From NCBI RefSeq assembly GCF_004027225.2, contig NC_044282.2, positions 63,043,725 through 63,107,724 of the forward strand: a DNA stretch of 64,000 nt, given 5' to 3'. Position 1 is the stretch's first letter. Each line of letters begins with the position of its first letter. The position numbers were made by a program, and so were the translations under genes. Origin of the DNA: Strigops habroptila (Eukaryota > Chordata > Aves > Psittaciformes > Psittacidae). Below the pieces are notes generated by a model, which did not search any database, had not been told where the DNA came from, and saw nothing but the letters and a program-made list of their open reading frames with translations. Positions 1 to 13,960 of the stretch are shown piece by piece.

Positions 1-939
1 GTTAGGTCTATTTTTTAAACAGACCCTTGGTCAAGGGGCTGCCCAGCATGAGAATTTTTCAATTTTTGTCTTCTAGAGGTTTCTGTTTATTGGATGCTTT
101 TTTGTTTTAACATGTGTTATTTGTGAAAAGAGGATCAGAAATGAAGCGGTGTCAGAGCGTTTACAGCAGGATGTGCAGTACTTGCACGCAGCAGTTCCTA
201 TAGATCTATTGTGGGTGGTTATAAGGAAAGTCAAAGGTTGGTTGTGTGTCATATGTGCTCAGAGGGGCTCCAGGAACCCCAAGAGCTCATTTCTGTATTC
301 AGGGTGTTCTCCCCCTCCTTATGATGTCCCATTTTGATGATAATAAATTTGAAACACAGTGGCTGCAGGAGAGCAGCGTCCTTTCTTGGAGAAGGCGCAT
401 TTGCACCCCTGGACATGGCAGCTCTGCTGTCTGCTGGCCATGCTGCCAGCTGGCTGTAGTGGAAGGGAAGGTGTTGAGATGTGTTTCAGTCAGGTGGAAT
501 GACCAAGACGCTGGTTCACACATTGCTTTGGATTGGGTTCCTACCTGCAGGCTCCTGAGTGAGTCGTTGCAGAAATTATAGGGACGTCCCATCCCAAGAG
601 ACACTCTGCCTAAGGGAGTGGGGGCAAGGGGCACAGCTTTGGAGGGAGGTTGTATGCAGGAAACTATGTGAAAGCTGTATATCATTATAATGTAGCACTT
701 GTTTTGTAGGTCTCTTCAGGACACAGATTAAATACAGGCAGTTCTCCCTTATTTCTGCAGTGGGCTCGGAGTGCTCTAGGCACCAGAAGAACCCAGGTCT
801 TGCAATGGTAGAGGCAGCCTCATGTCCTAGAACTGTGCCAACCTCCCTAATGCAGGTTCTGCCGGCTCCAGGATAACTCTAGCAGATCTGGTGGGGTGCT
901 CCTGCACTCCCCAGGAAGCCCAGGGTCTCACGGGCTCCT

Positions 940-1176
940 TTAAACTGTCAGAGGGGAGATTTACATGAGATATGAGGAAGAAGTTGTTCCCTGTGAGGGT
1001 GGTGAGGCTCTGGCACAGGGTGCCCAGAGAAGCTGTGGCTGCCCCATCCCTGGCAGTGTTCAAGGCCGGGTTGGACAGGGCTTGCAGCAACCTAATCTAG
1101 TGTGAGGTTTGGGAGATTGGAACTAGATGAGCTTTAAGGTCCCTTCCAACGCAAACCATTCTATGATTTGATGACA
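940..1176 (+). mobile_element. CR1 LINE 3' fragment
   Basis: The sequence reads in sense: ACTGTCAGAGGGGAGAT, AAGTTGTTCCCTGTGAGGG, CCCATCCCTGGCAGTGTTCA, GATGAGCTTTAAGGTCCC, then ATTCTATGATTTGATGA. It is 5' truncated as most CR1 copies are. The tail is eroded, with no clean ATTCTATG repeat left. Confidence 0.93.
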
Positions 1177-4100
1177 GGACAGGAGCATAGAGCCAGCTCA
1201 GGCATCATGATGTGCCCCAACAAATAAATGTGGACATCGTGGGAACTGCTGCAGAAACGATGGCTTTGCTCAGATTTAGCCTGGATCTGACCTGCTGGGA
1301 CTAATAATCCCATTAGAGCTCAGCTGCTTGCTGCAGAACTGCAAGTGCCATCACACAGCACCCACTTCTTGAAGCCCAGCATCTGTTAGTGGGGTCACCA
1401 TGTCATGCCAAAGCAGTAGTCAGAATGCAAGATCATCATATATTCAAGCCTGAGCTTACTGTGGTTTAGGTAGAGGTGCCATGGGAGCAGTGCTTGAGCT
1501 GATAACCGCCACCAGATCTGAGCTGTCTCTCATCTTTGACATGAACAAGCTGTAGTGTGGATGATGCTCCAGAGACTGCAGAGTAAGAGCAGTATCTGGG
1601 AGGTGTCCAAGCATGGGCTGTTGGTTTGGGCCGTACCAGCAACAGCTTTATTCTACAAGTCACTTAATATGAGAAATCTTGCTTCTTGGCAGTTTAGTAA
1701 TATTTTTCAAATACCCAGCTATATTTGTCCAATACCCAGGGTTCAGCTTTACAATAAGCTGTCTTTGGCAGCAAAGCCAGCTTGAAACATTCCTTTTCCC
1801 ATGCCAATATTCCCTGCTCCAGCATTTATGTTCATACAGTTTTTGAGGGGCTGGGCTACAGATCAGAGCACTGAAATCACCCTTCTTACAAACAGCATTC
1901 CTAGAAAAAAGGTGAAGCCAGAAGCTCTTGCGACTTACACCTCCATTGACCTTGCATCAGATCTTAAAGAAATGCCAATCCAAACTGGTAGTGTCTGGAT
2001 GAAGTTCCTGGGGTTGATCTTTTTTTAAGCTCCTTGGCAGAAAATAGGTAGTGAGCACCTGTGGGTCATGGAAAGAGTAGCAGCAGGGACCTGGTAGTTT
2101 CTGTTACAGCAGATCAGAAAGGAGGTTATAAAAGCTGACAAGCAATGTCTCCCCAGAGGCAGTAATTATTTAGAACCATGAATTCAGTGCTTAGGTTTAT
2201 CCTATAGGAATATTTCCCGTAAGTGTTGGTCACCATTAAAGGTCTCATGGGCAAGGTGAGAGTGGGAGGGTTTTTTTTGTTGAAGATGTTCTCCCACTTG
2301 CATGGGTGTTTCTGTCCTTTGTCACTTGTTCACGAGAATTCACTGTGGTGTGGTTTTGGTGGTGTTTTTCATTGCACATAAAAGTATCCACCAAAGCATT
2401 TGTTGCCACATTTCAGTATAGATATTCATGAGCCTGTAGATGTTGTGTTTCCGATGTGGAGATATCATTCAGATGACTGGGCAGATGTACTACAAGGCTT
2501 TGCATTTGTTTTGGCAAGATCCAGTTTTGCTTAATGTTTGTTTAATCCCCAAGAAATGTGGTGCTGATGATGGGTTTGGCAAGACTCAAAGCTAGAAGAC
2601 AGAATTCTGGAATAATTTGTTTTAGCATGTTTTCTTTGAGCACAGGTTGTAACTGGTTAAATGATTATCCTTGTAGAGACCAGGATGTGAAATATTTATT
2701 GCATTCCTGCTGAATTTCATAGTCATGCTGAGTCTTCTAAAACAATGTTTTCTTCACTTTGTAGTCAAGGACCTGCTCTAGTATGTAAATAAGCTTAAGT
2801 AAGCGCAAACCAAGCATGCACACTCCTCCTTCAGGGTACGATGCAGCATAATGCTTAATTCTCCACAATTACTAATTCCTTCTGCTGTGTTGTAGCACTG
2901 GGTTGGCACCCAAATACAATTGATAGATGCCATAAATAGTGGATATGCTTAGCTTTTCCACAGCATTTTAATCTTAACCAAACAACATAACCATACATTT
3001 CCACATCTTTCAGTATTACATTGAGTGTGTCCATTTCAGAGACAGGGAAAACCGATACTGTTTTAGACATTCAAGACTATCCAACAAGATGTTGATGAAA
3101 TTCAAATGAGAGCTGTTGCCTGTATCTTGGCTGTCACTTGTAGAAAGGATTGGTTCTTGTACACAATCATGGAAAACATGGCAGAAGCCCGTGTAGCAAC
3201 TGCAGATGCCGTAACTTCTTGCTGATGGACTGCCTGCCTCACACCTCACGACTGCCATCCCCAGAGCTGACCTGCAGACATTCAGTAGGATGGAAGGTGT
3301 ATAATGCTGTTAATGCCCAGTAATTCAGTTGCAGAGAAATTAATATTAAATGTGTTTGTGTGTGCATTTGTAATACTTTCCCTCCTATCATTATCCAAGC
3401 CGAGAAGGGTAATCAAAGCCACATGAAGGACATCTGGATCCAGTGTTGGTTTATATGGCACCTGGCCCTTATTAATAGTAATGAGGAAATGGCAGTTTGG
3501 GATTTCTTGACCTCACATGAAATTCATTTCACTGGGCAAAGGTTGCTAACAGATGGCAGCAATTTGGGGCTCATTTCATCATCTGTTACACAGACTTTAT
3601 TGCTCTATTTTGGCCCCTTCCTTTGTAAGGAGCTATCCCTTTTTCCACCTCATCTCTTTATAAGGGTTGTCTTTTTCAAAGGGAGTCCTGAAACATCTTG
3701 TTAAAGCATGTTATATGCAGCACAAGGGTTTAGGTATGGTATGATACAACAAAATGATCCCTTTGAGCATAAATCACTCTTTTAGTGTGTTGTAAACTTT
3801 TATCTTTTTGAAGTTGGTAGTTTCTTCTGGGTTATTGGCCTCTTTCCAATTTGTTCTTTATTTCCCCAGCCCACAAATACACTTTTGCACTCCATCTTTG
3901 AGCAAATGAAAGAGCTATGAGAAGACACAACCCCATGAATGTTGACACAATGCGCTGTCTCCAACCAGCATTTGTGTCACTGAAGTCTATTCAGAAATGT
4001 ATCCCAGTGAGCTGCATGCCAGCAAGCCCAGTTTTGAAGAGTGCATAGCACCTATGGAAGGGATTTGCATTTTGACATCTACCTTACTGTCACCACCTTG

Positions 4101-5595
4101 GAATTGATTTCGGTTACCCTTAGAAAACATCCCAGGTCGAGCAGCCGAGAGGAGATCTTTGCTCCAGCTTGTTCCTAGGTTGGCTGGAAGGTGACTGGGT
4201 GTTCTCCCTACTGGCCATGGAGTTAGTTGCTGAATGGGACCATTTGTGGTGCTCCTGAAAGGGTAAAACCTTTGAGAGTGTGATTTGCTTTACTTTTGGG
4301 GGGATTTTTTTATAGTTACAGCTGATTTGAAGCATGCTAGAAGTAAGATAAAGAAACATAGAAAATACAGATGCAATGCTGTTTAGTATTAAAGAAATAC
4401 TATGAATTCAAGACCTTGGAAATGATGAGGTTCAATAGTTGCTTATTCAGATGTTATGTTGGGCATTATAGTGATAGCTTCCTCTTGTATGGTGATGGCT
4501 ACTGCACTGCGACAACACATATTTACAACCTACCTATCAAAAAAGTCAAAATACTTCACATAGTCAAACTCTAGTGTAAATATTACACTGTACTACAGAA
4601 ATAAAAAAAAAAACCACCATACCTGGAATCAATTTATCCTTAGTGCTAGATCAAAATAGTCTTACCTAAGAGCCTGATTATATGAAATAACTGTTCCAGC
4701 TGTAGATTTGGCCTTTCATGATGCTTTCAGACTGAAACCTCTTGAGGGTTTTATTTATCAAAGTGAAATGCAAGTTGTTCTAACTACTAAAATCATCACG
4801 TAATCCAAATTAGGTTTAGAGATAAATGCTTGTATTGTATTTGTGATTTAGTCTGACTACTGTAAATATCCCTACAATTTACAAGCTTAAAGCAGATGTG
4901 CTTGAATCCACGAAGAATTAAAACAGCAGAGAAATAGAAAATCTTGTTATTTGAACTGATGTAGTTTAGGAAAAACCCTGCTCATGTGGATATTAATTTT
5001 CTTTTCTCTGTTGAAATAAATTCACCAAGTGGGGGTGAGGGGGGTGCTAACTTTAGGAAAGATCTGAATTCAGGTAGCCTCCTGGGACTGAATAAAAATA
5101 AAAGCAGCAGTGCACCCATGGAACAGTCAAACCCCATCGTCTGTACTCGTTTGAAAACATGCCGTGTTTGCTTCTAGCAGCCTCGGTTCTCCAGATCTTT
5201 GACAGTTTAATCCTGTGTTTCTGACAACATTAATGGGTTCGTCAAATTAAATAAAATACAGAATTCCAGGAGATCTACATCTTGTAAGTTGGGTTACACT
5301 GTTATGAATGCTTTTGGTACTCATGTGTGTCAAGGTCAGACTCTGCTGAACATTGATGCATATCCAGATGTCAGATATGCCCTTGCTCCACTGGGTTGGA
5401 GCGGTTGTGACAGCCTTGGTCAGTACTGCCCTCTTGGCAAGATCAAATTGCCAAATTCTTAGCTCCAATTATTTCTCTCAAAGATTCCTGCAGTCTTTCT
5501 GATCCACGGATGTGCAGCCTCCGTAGTTGGCTTTGGCCTGTTTGAGCTGGATGCTGACAGCCAGGTTCACACCAGCCTAGCCTGTATCTTAGAAT

Positions 5596-6140
5596 TATCG
5601 AAACATAGAATGGTTTGGCTTGGAAGGGACCTTAAAGCTCATCTAGTTCCAACCCCCTGCCATGGGCAGGACCACCTTTCACTAGACCAGGTTACTCCAA
5701 GCCCCGTCCAACCTGGCCTTGAACACTGCCAGGGATGGGGCAGCCACAGCTTCTCTGGGCGACCTGTGCCAGGACCTCACCACTCTCACAGGGAAGAACT
5801 TCTTCCTCATATTTAATCTAATCTAAGTCTACTCTCTGTGAGCTTAAAATCATTCTCCCTTGTCCTGTCCCTACAGGCCCTTGTCAAAAGCTCCTCTCTA
5901 GCTTTCCTGTCAGCCCCTTTAGGCACTGGAAGCTGCTATAAGGTCTCCCTGGAGCCTTCTCTTCTCCAGGCTGAACAAACCCAGCTCTCTCAGCCTGTCT
6001 CCATGGCAGAGGTGCTCCAGCCCTTGGAGCAATTTCGTTGCCTCCTCTGGACTCACTCCAACAGCTCCACATCCTTCTTATGTTGGGGGCCCCAGAGCTG
6101 GATGCAGTACTTCAGATATCCCTTTACGCATCTCTCTTCC
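5596..6140 (-). mobile_element. CR1 LINE 3' fragment, about 545 bp
   Basis: Antisense copy: CATAGAATGGTTTGGCTTGG at the left is the 3' end of the element. It continues through GCCTTGAACACTGCCAGGG, CCTTGTCCTGTCCCTACAGG and GGCTGAACAAACCCAGC to the upstream CCCCAGAGCTGGATGCAGTA segment. It is one of the longest single CR1 3' pieces in the window. Confidence 0.94.
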
Positions 6141-9100
6141 TTAGTATAGGAGACTGGAAACCTCTCGTCCCCAAATTCTCCTACTGCCAATAGTGGCTGA
6201 TATCAAGAACTTAATCACCTTGATATCAAGGATATCAAGAATCTTCACCATCCATTTCAGATTCTAAGTCTTATTTCTATTGTCAAGAATGGTTGCAGAC
6301 AGTATGTCGTCTGTGACATCAGAAGATGCCTCATGGTATCGTCATCTCCTTTGATGACAGGAGTAGCCTTTGGCAAAGGCCATTAGGAGGAAACAGGCAG
6401 AAGCTCTGAGCTCCATCATGTCCAGCCTCCCTACCGAGGAAGCCGCTGCCAATGCTTTTGGTAGGTTTATAGCACAATTACTTGATGTGGTTGTATGTTA
6501 CAAGAGATCAGGCTTGATGTCTAGAAAGTCTTTCCCAGCTCTGTACTACCCTAAAAAGCAGCAGGTAACTGAAGATTATTAGAAGAATTCATGATTTTTA
6601 GAGACTTTGTTGATAGTTTCATCACCAGTGAAACCTCTTAAGAGATTTGATAGTGCGGATGTTGTCCAGCCATGCTGCTGTACTGGTCCTCAAGCTACCC
6701 ATGTTCAAATGGCTGGAGATCAGAGCTAAGCCTGTTTGCCAGGATTTGTGTCAGTACCACAGCGAAACCCATTTGCTGAAGGGCACCTTTAAAGGCTGAC
6801 GACCACAAAAGCCCAAGTTCTGTGTCCCTGTCTGCAAGCAGCCGGGCCACAATAGACAAGTCCAGCTTTTATTTAATCTGGAAAAGGGTGATTCTCTTCC
6901 TCTTAAAGCTGAGGTGGTAATGAGGGACGTAGGGGAGCTCTCAAGGCAGCTGGGTCAGACAGCAGGAGACAGTTTGGAACCAAGAGCAGCATGAAATGAT
7001 GATGTACAACATCAAGGCTGCAGGCATTTGGTTTCCCTAAGAAAAGGAATAAGGGAAAAAGTCGAGATTGTTAAGGAGCCCGTGAACTGTGTGTGCCGGT
7101 ACACACTGTGCACTGCCTGCCTGACGTCTCGGCTCCCTGCTGTGGACCCTGCGGTTCATTGGCTCAGCCAAGGCAGCACTTGCGCTCACAGCATCATAGG
7201 CAACTGCTGCTCTACCCACAGGGAAAAACCCAAAATACAGCAGAGATCATCAGTCTGTGTCATCAGCCACGGTACATGCTGCTCAGCTGACAGCTCTGTG
7301 AATTTGGTGCTGTTTTTGTGAACCATCTGAGAACGAGGGAGCATGAAATTTAAGAAACCTCACTGCTCAGCCCGTGGCATCAGACACAAAGGGGCAGAAG
7401 CCATTGCCTGTGCCTCCCGTATCCATTTGTTTGCCAGTCTGTGCTTCTCATGATCCTTCTTCTCTCAAGTGATGCTTCTTACATGAACCTGTTACAAAAA
7501 AGCATATGCTTGTTGCTGTAGATAGGAGCTAATGACAGTTTTTATTCCTGCTGGGTTTTTTTCCTTTTGAAGAAGAAAGAGATCTTTTGAAGTTGGGTTG
7601 GGTGTTTTTATGTTTGACCCAAAAAGATGCAGAAAAAGGTGCCTCTGTCTCAGGTTCAGGATGGTAATGCTTGCGTGTTTCTTACTGTCCTCCAGCTCTG
7701 AAGTGATAAGGCCGGAGTATGCCCTATTCTTACTTTCTTATGTAAGCTCCTGGAAAATATGAGGAACAGATCATATTATCATCACAGGGAATAAAATCTG
7801 CAGGGACTTGTCTGCTCTCAGTCAGCAGAAATTTCCTATCAGAAGCATACCACTTAAATTTGATCCCAGCCATCAGCGTATGTTCTATGCATGGGACAGA
7901 GGGTGGTTCATCAGCCTGCGCATCATGCTTCGCATGCTCAGCTAGATGATCAACCTGGGAGTTTTCCATTGGAAAACACAGCCTAGAAAGGGAGGAGAGA
8001 AGCTGTTCTTGGGCTGTTCCTTGGGCCTCACTCCCTTACAGCGACAGGACTAAGACTTTCAGATTATCTCCCTTCCTTTTGTGTCTTTCTGCAGCTCACT
8101 GAAAGGCCGCAGCATCACATCAGAGGCTCTCGTGATGCGTCATATTCCATGTTTGTGTGTTATTAATTAGCTCGCAAGCCACTCCTTCCAAAGATCAAAG
8201 GAGCTGCGCCAGGACACAAGAAGCTTGCTTTTGAAAACATGCCTCCAACAGCTGTAAGGCAATGGAGCAGCACACTGCCTTTTATTAAACATACGATCCT
8301 TGGTTTGGGTCTCAGCAAATTTGGGAGAGCAGTTCTTCAATCTCAAGTTCACATAGCAGCTGATGCTTCTCCTGTTCATCTAGAGTGGATTCCACTTCCT
8401 CATATTTCTCTTAGATCTAGTAAATCTTTCACCTTTTACGTAAGGTGTAAGTCCAATTTACATTTTATCAGTCTGGGAAAGTGGGCTCATGGGATTCATG
8501 CTGCCACGCACTCAGAAGAAAGGAGTCAGCGCTTATCGTGCCCTCGCAGGGGCTGCTGAACCTGTGTGAATCCCATGAGCATCCTTGCCATTGCTCATTG
8601 CCTAAGCCCACAGCTAATGTGGGCATCTGCCCCGTGCCAGGAGCAGTGTCTCAGCTATGCCTGTGCTGAGGAGCAGAGAGAAGATTCCTCCTGTCCCATG
8701 AATGAGCACCCACCCTGAGACCCAGCCTCCTCCCACAGTGGCGCTTTCAGTAGGTAAGTAACCATCCTCTCTTCTTCATCCAGGGATGCTGCCCATTCTA
8801 AGTGCAGTGGCCAGGACGGCTGTACTCACCAAGCCTCTGAGCATCACTAATATTGCTGGGCAGGGGGGAGGAGGAGGAGGAGTGCTTGATGTACTGCAAG
8901 CAAACCATGACGAGGCGGCTTTACTGGCTCTTTCCTATGTCATCTCCTCACGCTTTTCTGCTTTTTTGTGTAGGCCATTGCCTGTGGAGGCATAGACTGA
9001 GGAGTAACTTCACGCACAGATCATTTGATGAGGTTATTCATTTATAAAGTATTTGCAGCACCCTTGCGTGGCAAGCCTTACAGACAACTAATCTGCATTT

Positions 9101-9954
9101 CTTATTGCTTCTTGTAAGGGCCAAATATGTTAAAAAAGGATGACAAATCCATGAGAATTTTATAGGTAGCACACTTCAGAAAAGTAGTGAAAGTTGCTAA
9201 GTAACCAGCTGCTGCTTACCTATGAAAATTTATAAGACCGTGGCTTCAAAGAGTGTGGAAATGACTAGTTACAAGCACTGTAAGCCTTCCATTTTCTGCA
9301 TAAGGCATAGAGATATTTATCCAAAGAACTACAAATTTCATCACAGCACAGCAATTTTTCTCGGTCCCAAAATAAATATTTATTTGTAATCACAGTCTTC
9401 CTGAAACAGGTTTAAAACATTTGTTTTGATCATCTTCTACAGAAATTCATGTTACATTAGCAATGAGATACACTTCCCTTAAACTGTGTTCCTCATTGTG
9501 TTGTAGCCTACTCATCAAACACTTCATTTATCTTTTAATCTATTTTAACCACTTCACAGCTATTCAGAGGAAATATTTAGATACAGAAATCAAACTGTGT
9601 ACATTTTTTATTATTCAGTGTTTAGATTTAAGTTTACTGAGAGTAAAATCTGCATTTCCATATCCTTGTTAAGGCTGTATTGATTATGCTGGTCTGTGGT
9701 TAGTGAAAGATACATCTTCCTAATAATCCTTTTTTTAGTACTTTGGCTGATATGAACATCAGCACCGTTTAGCAAACTTAACTTTTGAAGGAGAAGACTG
9801 GAGCCTTGAGCAATGTCTCACTCAGAGTGAGACTAATGGTACTGCTTTCGTGGCACTGGACAGGACCTAAACGCATGGGGGTTTAGGCTAGGTCATTGGA
9901 GAACTTTGAGACTTAGTTCATTGGCTCTTAGGCTAGTTCATGAGGCTGGTTCTC

Positions 9955-10258
9955 ACTGGAAAAGGACTTTCGACAAGGGCCTCTATGGATAGAAGAAGAG
10001 GGAATGGCTTTAAACTGACAGAGAGGAGATTGAGATGAGATATGAGGAAGAAGTTCTTCCCTGTGAGGGTGGTGAGGCGCTGGCACAGGTTGCCCAGAGA
10101 AGTTGTGGATGCTCCATCCCCAGAAGTGTTGAAGGTCAGGTTGGATGGGGCTTGGAGCAACTTGGTCTAGTGGAAGGTGTCCCTGCCCATGGCAGGGGGT
10201 TGGAACTAGATGAGCTTTAAGGTCCCTTCCAACCCAAACCACTCTGTGATTCTGTGAT
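9955..10258 (+). mobile_element. CR1 LINE 3' fragment
   Basis: Sense copy from GGAAAAGGACTTTCGACAAGG through GGTGAGGCGCTGGCACAGG to CCACTCTGTGATTCTGTGAT. Small deletions and substitutions are visible, but all segments of the 3' consensus are present in order. Confidence 0.93.
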
Positions 10259-11619
10259 ATAATCTCTCTTTTGACCTTTAACACATGGAAGTTTTTCAAT
10301 GGAAGAGTGGATGAATAAGCAAAAACTTTGTGTGCAGTTCTTGGGAACACCAAAGGAACACATGGGATTTCTTAGTCCCCATTCATGGACTTTGTTGAAG
10401 TCATCTCCAGACCCTGATATTGATGACTGTGCTTCAGTTACACAAAGCAGCACTGAGACTGTGTGACTACTCCACACAGTGTTACCAGTGTTACCTTCTT
10501 GCCATTTTCATTGCATCAAGCCCCAAAAGGTAATATCTGAGGACTTTTCACAGATTCAGCTAGGGACAGCTAGTCAAAGGAGGATCACGTTTCATTATGT
10601 CTTGACTGAGCCCAAATAGGCATAGTACCGTTCCCAACTTGTCCTCTGGAGAGTCTCTGCAGTTTGTCAGCACTGTTGGTTGCAGACTGAGTGCTTGTCT
10701 CTCTTGTGAATAATGTATTGTTTTTTCACATTCCCAGTGGCTCCCAGTCCCTGCCTTGCAAGCAGCATACGGTATAGCCTTCGTGTGCTTCATGCTCGTG
10801 CTGGCCTGAGTGTCCTGTTTCATGGCCAGCACTGGAACACGTATGTGTAGCCACAGCCTGTCTTTCTAAATTAATCATGCCTGTTTCAGCCATTTCCATG
10901 GCACAACACAGAACTGTGCTATTTTGGCAGCAGGTTAGGCTACAGCAACACCTGCGTTGGCAGTGTTCATCACCAACGCAGATCTTCCAGAGCACAGTCT
11001 CCAGTGTCCTTGAGGACTGCATAAAATATTGGGAAAGTGTTCCAGGAAATGATGGAAGCCATGAAGAATTTAAATATTTTCCCGAGTTTTCTGTCCTCGC
11101 CCACGTTCTGTCTTCATTGGCTCCTTCTCCTTTTTTCCGACAAACTCAAACCTTGAGCCACTTTTTTTAAAGGTCCTGCAAAACCTTGAGTACTCTGTTG
11201 CTTTTACGCTTCCTTTCTGACATGACAGCCATGGTTTTAAACAACAGATGAACAACCTTGTAAATCCATTCAGTGTTTTCTCCACTGTCAGCATCTGAAG
11301 CTGTATCGTTAATTAATGATTAATTCTCAGATGCAGTCAGTAATTGTTTCCATCACCACCCCACATCAGTCTCCCCCTGGGATGACTCTGTACCTTTTTT
11401 CCCCTGCATACGTCAGTGAAGTCTCAAGGGCTCAATTTAGAACCAGAATTACTGCTCTCCTCCTTCACCCGATTGCCACTGTGGGTCCCTTTATGAGCAT
11501 GTACACACCATGACTTGTAGCAGTTACACAGTCCTCCTGGCAAGTGGTGATCCCTGCTGCAAATTGCTAATGGTCCTTCCTCCTCACTCATGAGCTGGCT
11601 CCGAAGATCTCTGGATGAT

Positions 11620-11800
11620 TCTCCTGTAGGTGGGAGGGATCTCTGGAGGTCCCCGGTCCAACCTCCTGCCTGGAGCAGGTCCAGCTGGAGGAAGTTGGAC
11701 GGCTTCCTTCCCTGGCTCTGCTGACTGCTAACACACCCCAGGAGGTGGTTGACCTTTGCTGCAAAGGCATGCCGCTGGCTCCTCTTCCATGGAGTTTGGC
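11620..11800 (-). mobile_element. old, degenerate CR1 fragment
   Basis: Two antisense CR1-like stretches remain: a CTCTGGAGGTCCCCGGTCCA segment followed by GGAGCAGGTCCAGC, then ACACCCCAGGAGGTGGTTGA with GCAAAGGC further on. The match is from memory of the family and is diverged. It could be one element with internal loss. Confidence 0.45.
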
Positions 11801-12036
11801 TTGCACCTTCTGCAGCAATGATGGACAGGACCAATGTGTCAAGGAGGCTGGGAGCCCAGCTTTGCACTTTTTTCCCTACAGCAAATTCATTTGTTGACTC
11901 AACATAGCATTACCCTGTAGTGAGTAATACCTAAAATAAGTGCAGTATAACAGATAGCCCACATTCTCGTGGTTGGGCACCTTGCGTGCATCAAGAGGAT
12001 GCATCTCTTCCTGAAGAGATGTATTGCTCTTAAAAA

Positions 12037-12114
12037 CCTGGTCTAGTGGAAGCTGTTGAACTGAATGATCTTTAAGGTCCTTTCCAACCCAAACCGTTCT
12101 ATGATTCCATGATA
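12037..12114 (+). mobile_element. CR1 3' end stub
   Basis: Only the last 78 bases remain: AACCTGGTCTAGTGGAAG, then a short internal deletion, ATCTTTAAGGTCCTTTCCAA and ATTCCATGAT. Very short 5'-truncated copies like this are common for CR1. Confidence 0.9.
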
Positions 12115-13689
12115 AATATGGAGCTTCTCATGCTGTTGTCATGACTGGTCAGATAAAGCCTGAGCCAAACCATGAAACAAATGCAGGTATTTACTGGGTC
12201 TAAAAGAAGAGTTTTGGCTTGAGAAGTCTCTTTTCTTCCTTCAAGCTTTATTGAATAAAACAAGAGTTGCAAGCTCAGAGAAATCAGATTTTTCAGTAAT
12301 TGCATGATACTGTAAGAAACTGTTTTCTCTTTGAAAGTAACAATATTCTGTTACAAAAATGTGCATTTTTGTCATTTATCTTTTCCATGAAGCAGGTGGT
12401 TTTTCCTCAAAGGAGCCTTTTTCAGGTGACTGAAACATTTCAATTCATCAGGAGAACTACTGTTCCCCTACCATTGTTTTTTATGCACTCCTCCAAGTTT
12501 GTGTCATCTAAACATAGAAAATTGAAGGGGTTTTTGTTTAAAAACATCCCGAAGGCTGGGAACTTCACTCTTCAGTGAATACTTTTATGCTCAGAAGACA
12601 TTTACATTTGCATAGCAAAGGTTCTCAAATATTCAGAAATGTCAAAATCATGTTGCACGTACAGATTTCATGGTGCTCTTTGGTTCACACACACCTATTC
12701 TGAGGACTAGACGATAGGCAATACGGGACATAGAAAATGTGCAAGATCGGAGTTTGCTTGCGCGTTGAGCTCTCCCTTACCAAGCCTGTGCTCACCAAGA
12801 CAGGTGACCACCTGTGTGGCTGCACTGTATCAGAGCTGGCCCTGAGCTACCCAAACTCCCAGGGAGGCAAAGGATGGGCACAGCTTCTCAGTGCACTTGG
12901 GTCCCTGGTGTCCCCTTCCAGAAGACCCTTGGCTCTCTGGCTGTGCTGTGGGCAACAGTGCTCCTTAGGGAAGGGTTGATGGTGTTATCTCTTGCCTTTC
13001 GTCTCAGACTGGCATAAACCCATGCAGGATTCCTCTTGTCACTTAAGTTTCTTGCCCAAAAGTTCAGAAGTCCATCTTGGAAATTAGTCTGAGCGGGCCA
13101 TGGACTCCTGAAGGCGAGTGACTATTTAACCAGCTGGTGTGACATTCTTTTTATCATAGCACATTTCACCTGGTTAATTCAGGTCTTGAGTCCAGTAAAA
13201 TTCCATTCTGTGTTAAATTGTTGAGCCAGAAATGTCTCTGACATTACTGTGAAAACATGATGACACAAAGGATCCACTGGTTTGCATTCCAAGTTATCCC
13301 ACTGCTGTATCACATGTTGTTGAAAACCACCTTGTCTTCATTCCAGGATGTACGTATCTGGCTTCAGCTGGGTTTGATTTACCTTTCCTTGCTAGATTAA
13401 ACATTTCTGGTATTCTGTATTTTCATCCTGTGAATGTATCTACCTACTTAGAAAATAAAGTCAGCTCTTAATTACCTTTTGGATGACCTAAGAAGGTAGA
13501 GGTCTCGCAGTATTTTTAAATCTTTAATTAGTGCCTCCGTTTGGCTTTTTTTCTTGTGAGCACTTTTTCCTCCTGACTCTCAGTTTTACAATATGGTCTC
13601 TCGAGGTATTTTGCTCAGGTGTTCCAATATCATCACCATTAGTACCCTCGATACATACTGGTTCCGCTTTTGCCACAGCAGCCCACTGA

Positions 13690-13960
13690 ATGATCATCAG
13701 TTATAATCCTTCGATTTTTTGCTATTATACTCTTGTATCAGCTGCTTCTATTATTTTGCCTGTTTTTAATGTTAGGCTAACTGATGATGGCTACCCAATC
13801 ATTCTGCTTTTCCTTTTTAATATTATCCAGGAAAATGCTAACCATCTGGAATTTCCTTGTTACTTCAAGATTTATTAAAGAGGGGTATCAGTAGGCCAAA
13901 AAACTCTTCAAGCAATTCTGCAGGGACTCTGAGGCTCAAGTTATCCAGCCTGCTGCCTTT
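13690..13960 (-). mobile_element. probable ancient CR1/L3-type LINE body fragment
   Basis: The antisense pattern resembles the region downstream of the reverse-transcriptase core in old CR1/L3 LINEs: TGTTTTTAATGTTAGGCTAA, then AAAATGCTAACCATCTGGAA, AAGATTTATTAAAGA, and CAAGTTATCCAGCC. It is heavily diverged, with stops in all frames. The assignment rests on recalled family consensus. Confidence 0.45.

Noticed and set aside
149..337. Short frame with SERLQQDVQYLHAA that looks coiled-coil-like
   Set aside because: It does not match the dystrobrevin coiled coils, has no splice signals around it and soon becomes random.
6370..6582. 70-codon frame with a helical-looking EALSSIMSSLPTEEAAANAFG segment
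   Set aside because: A GTAGGT donor-like site follows, but no good upstream acceptor and no resemblance to dystrobrevin or another family I know; probably chance.
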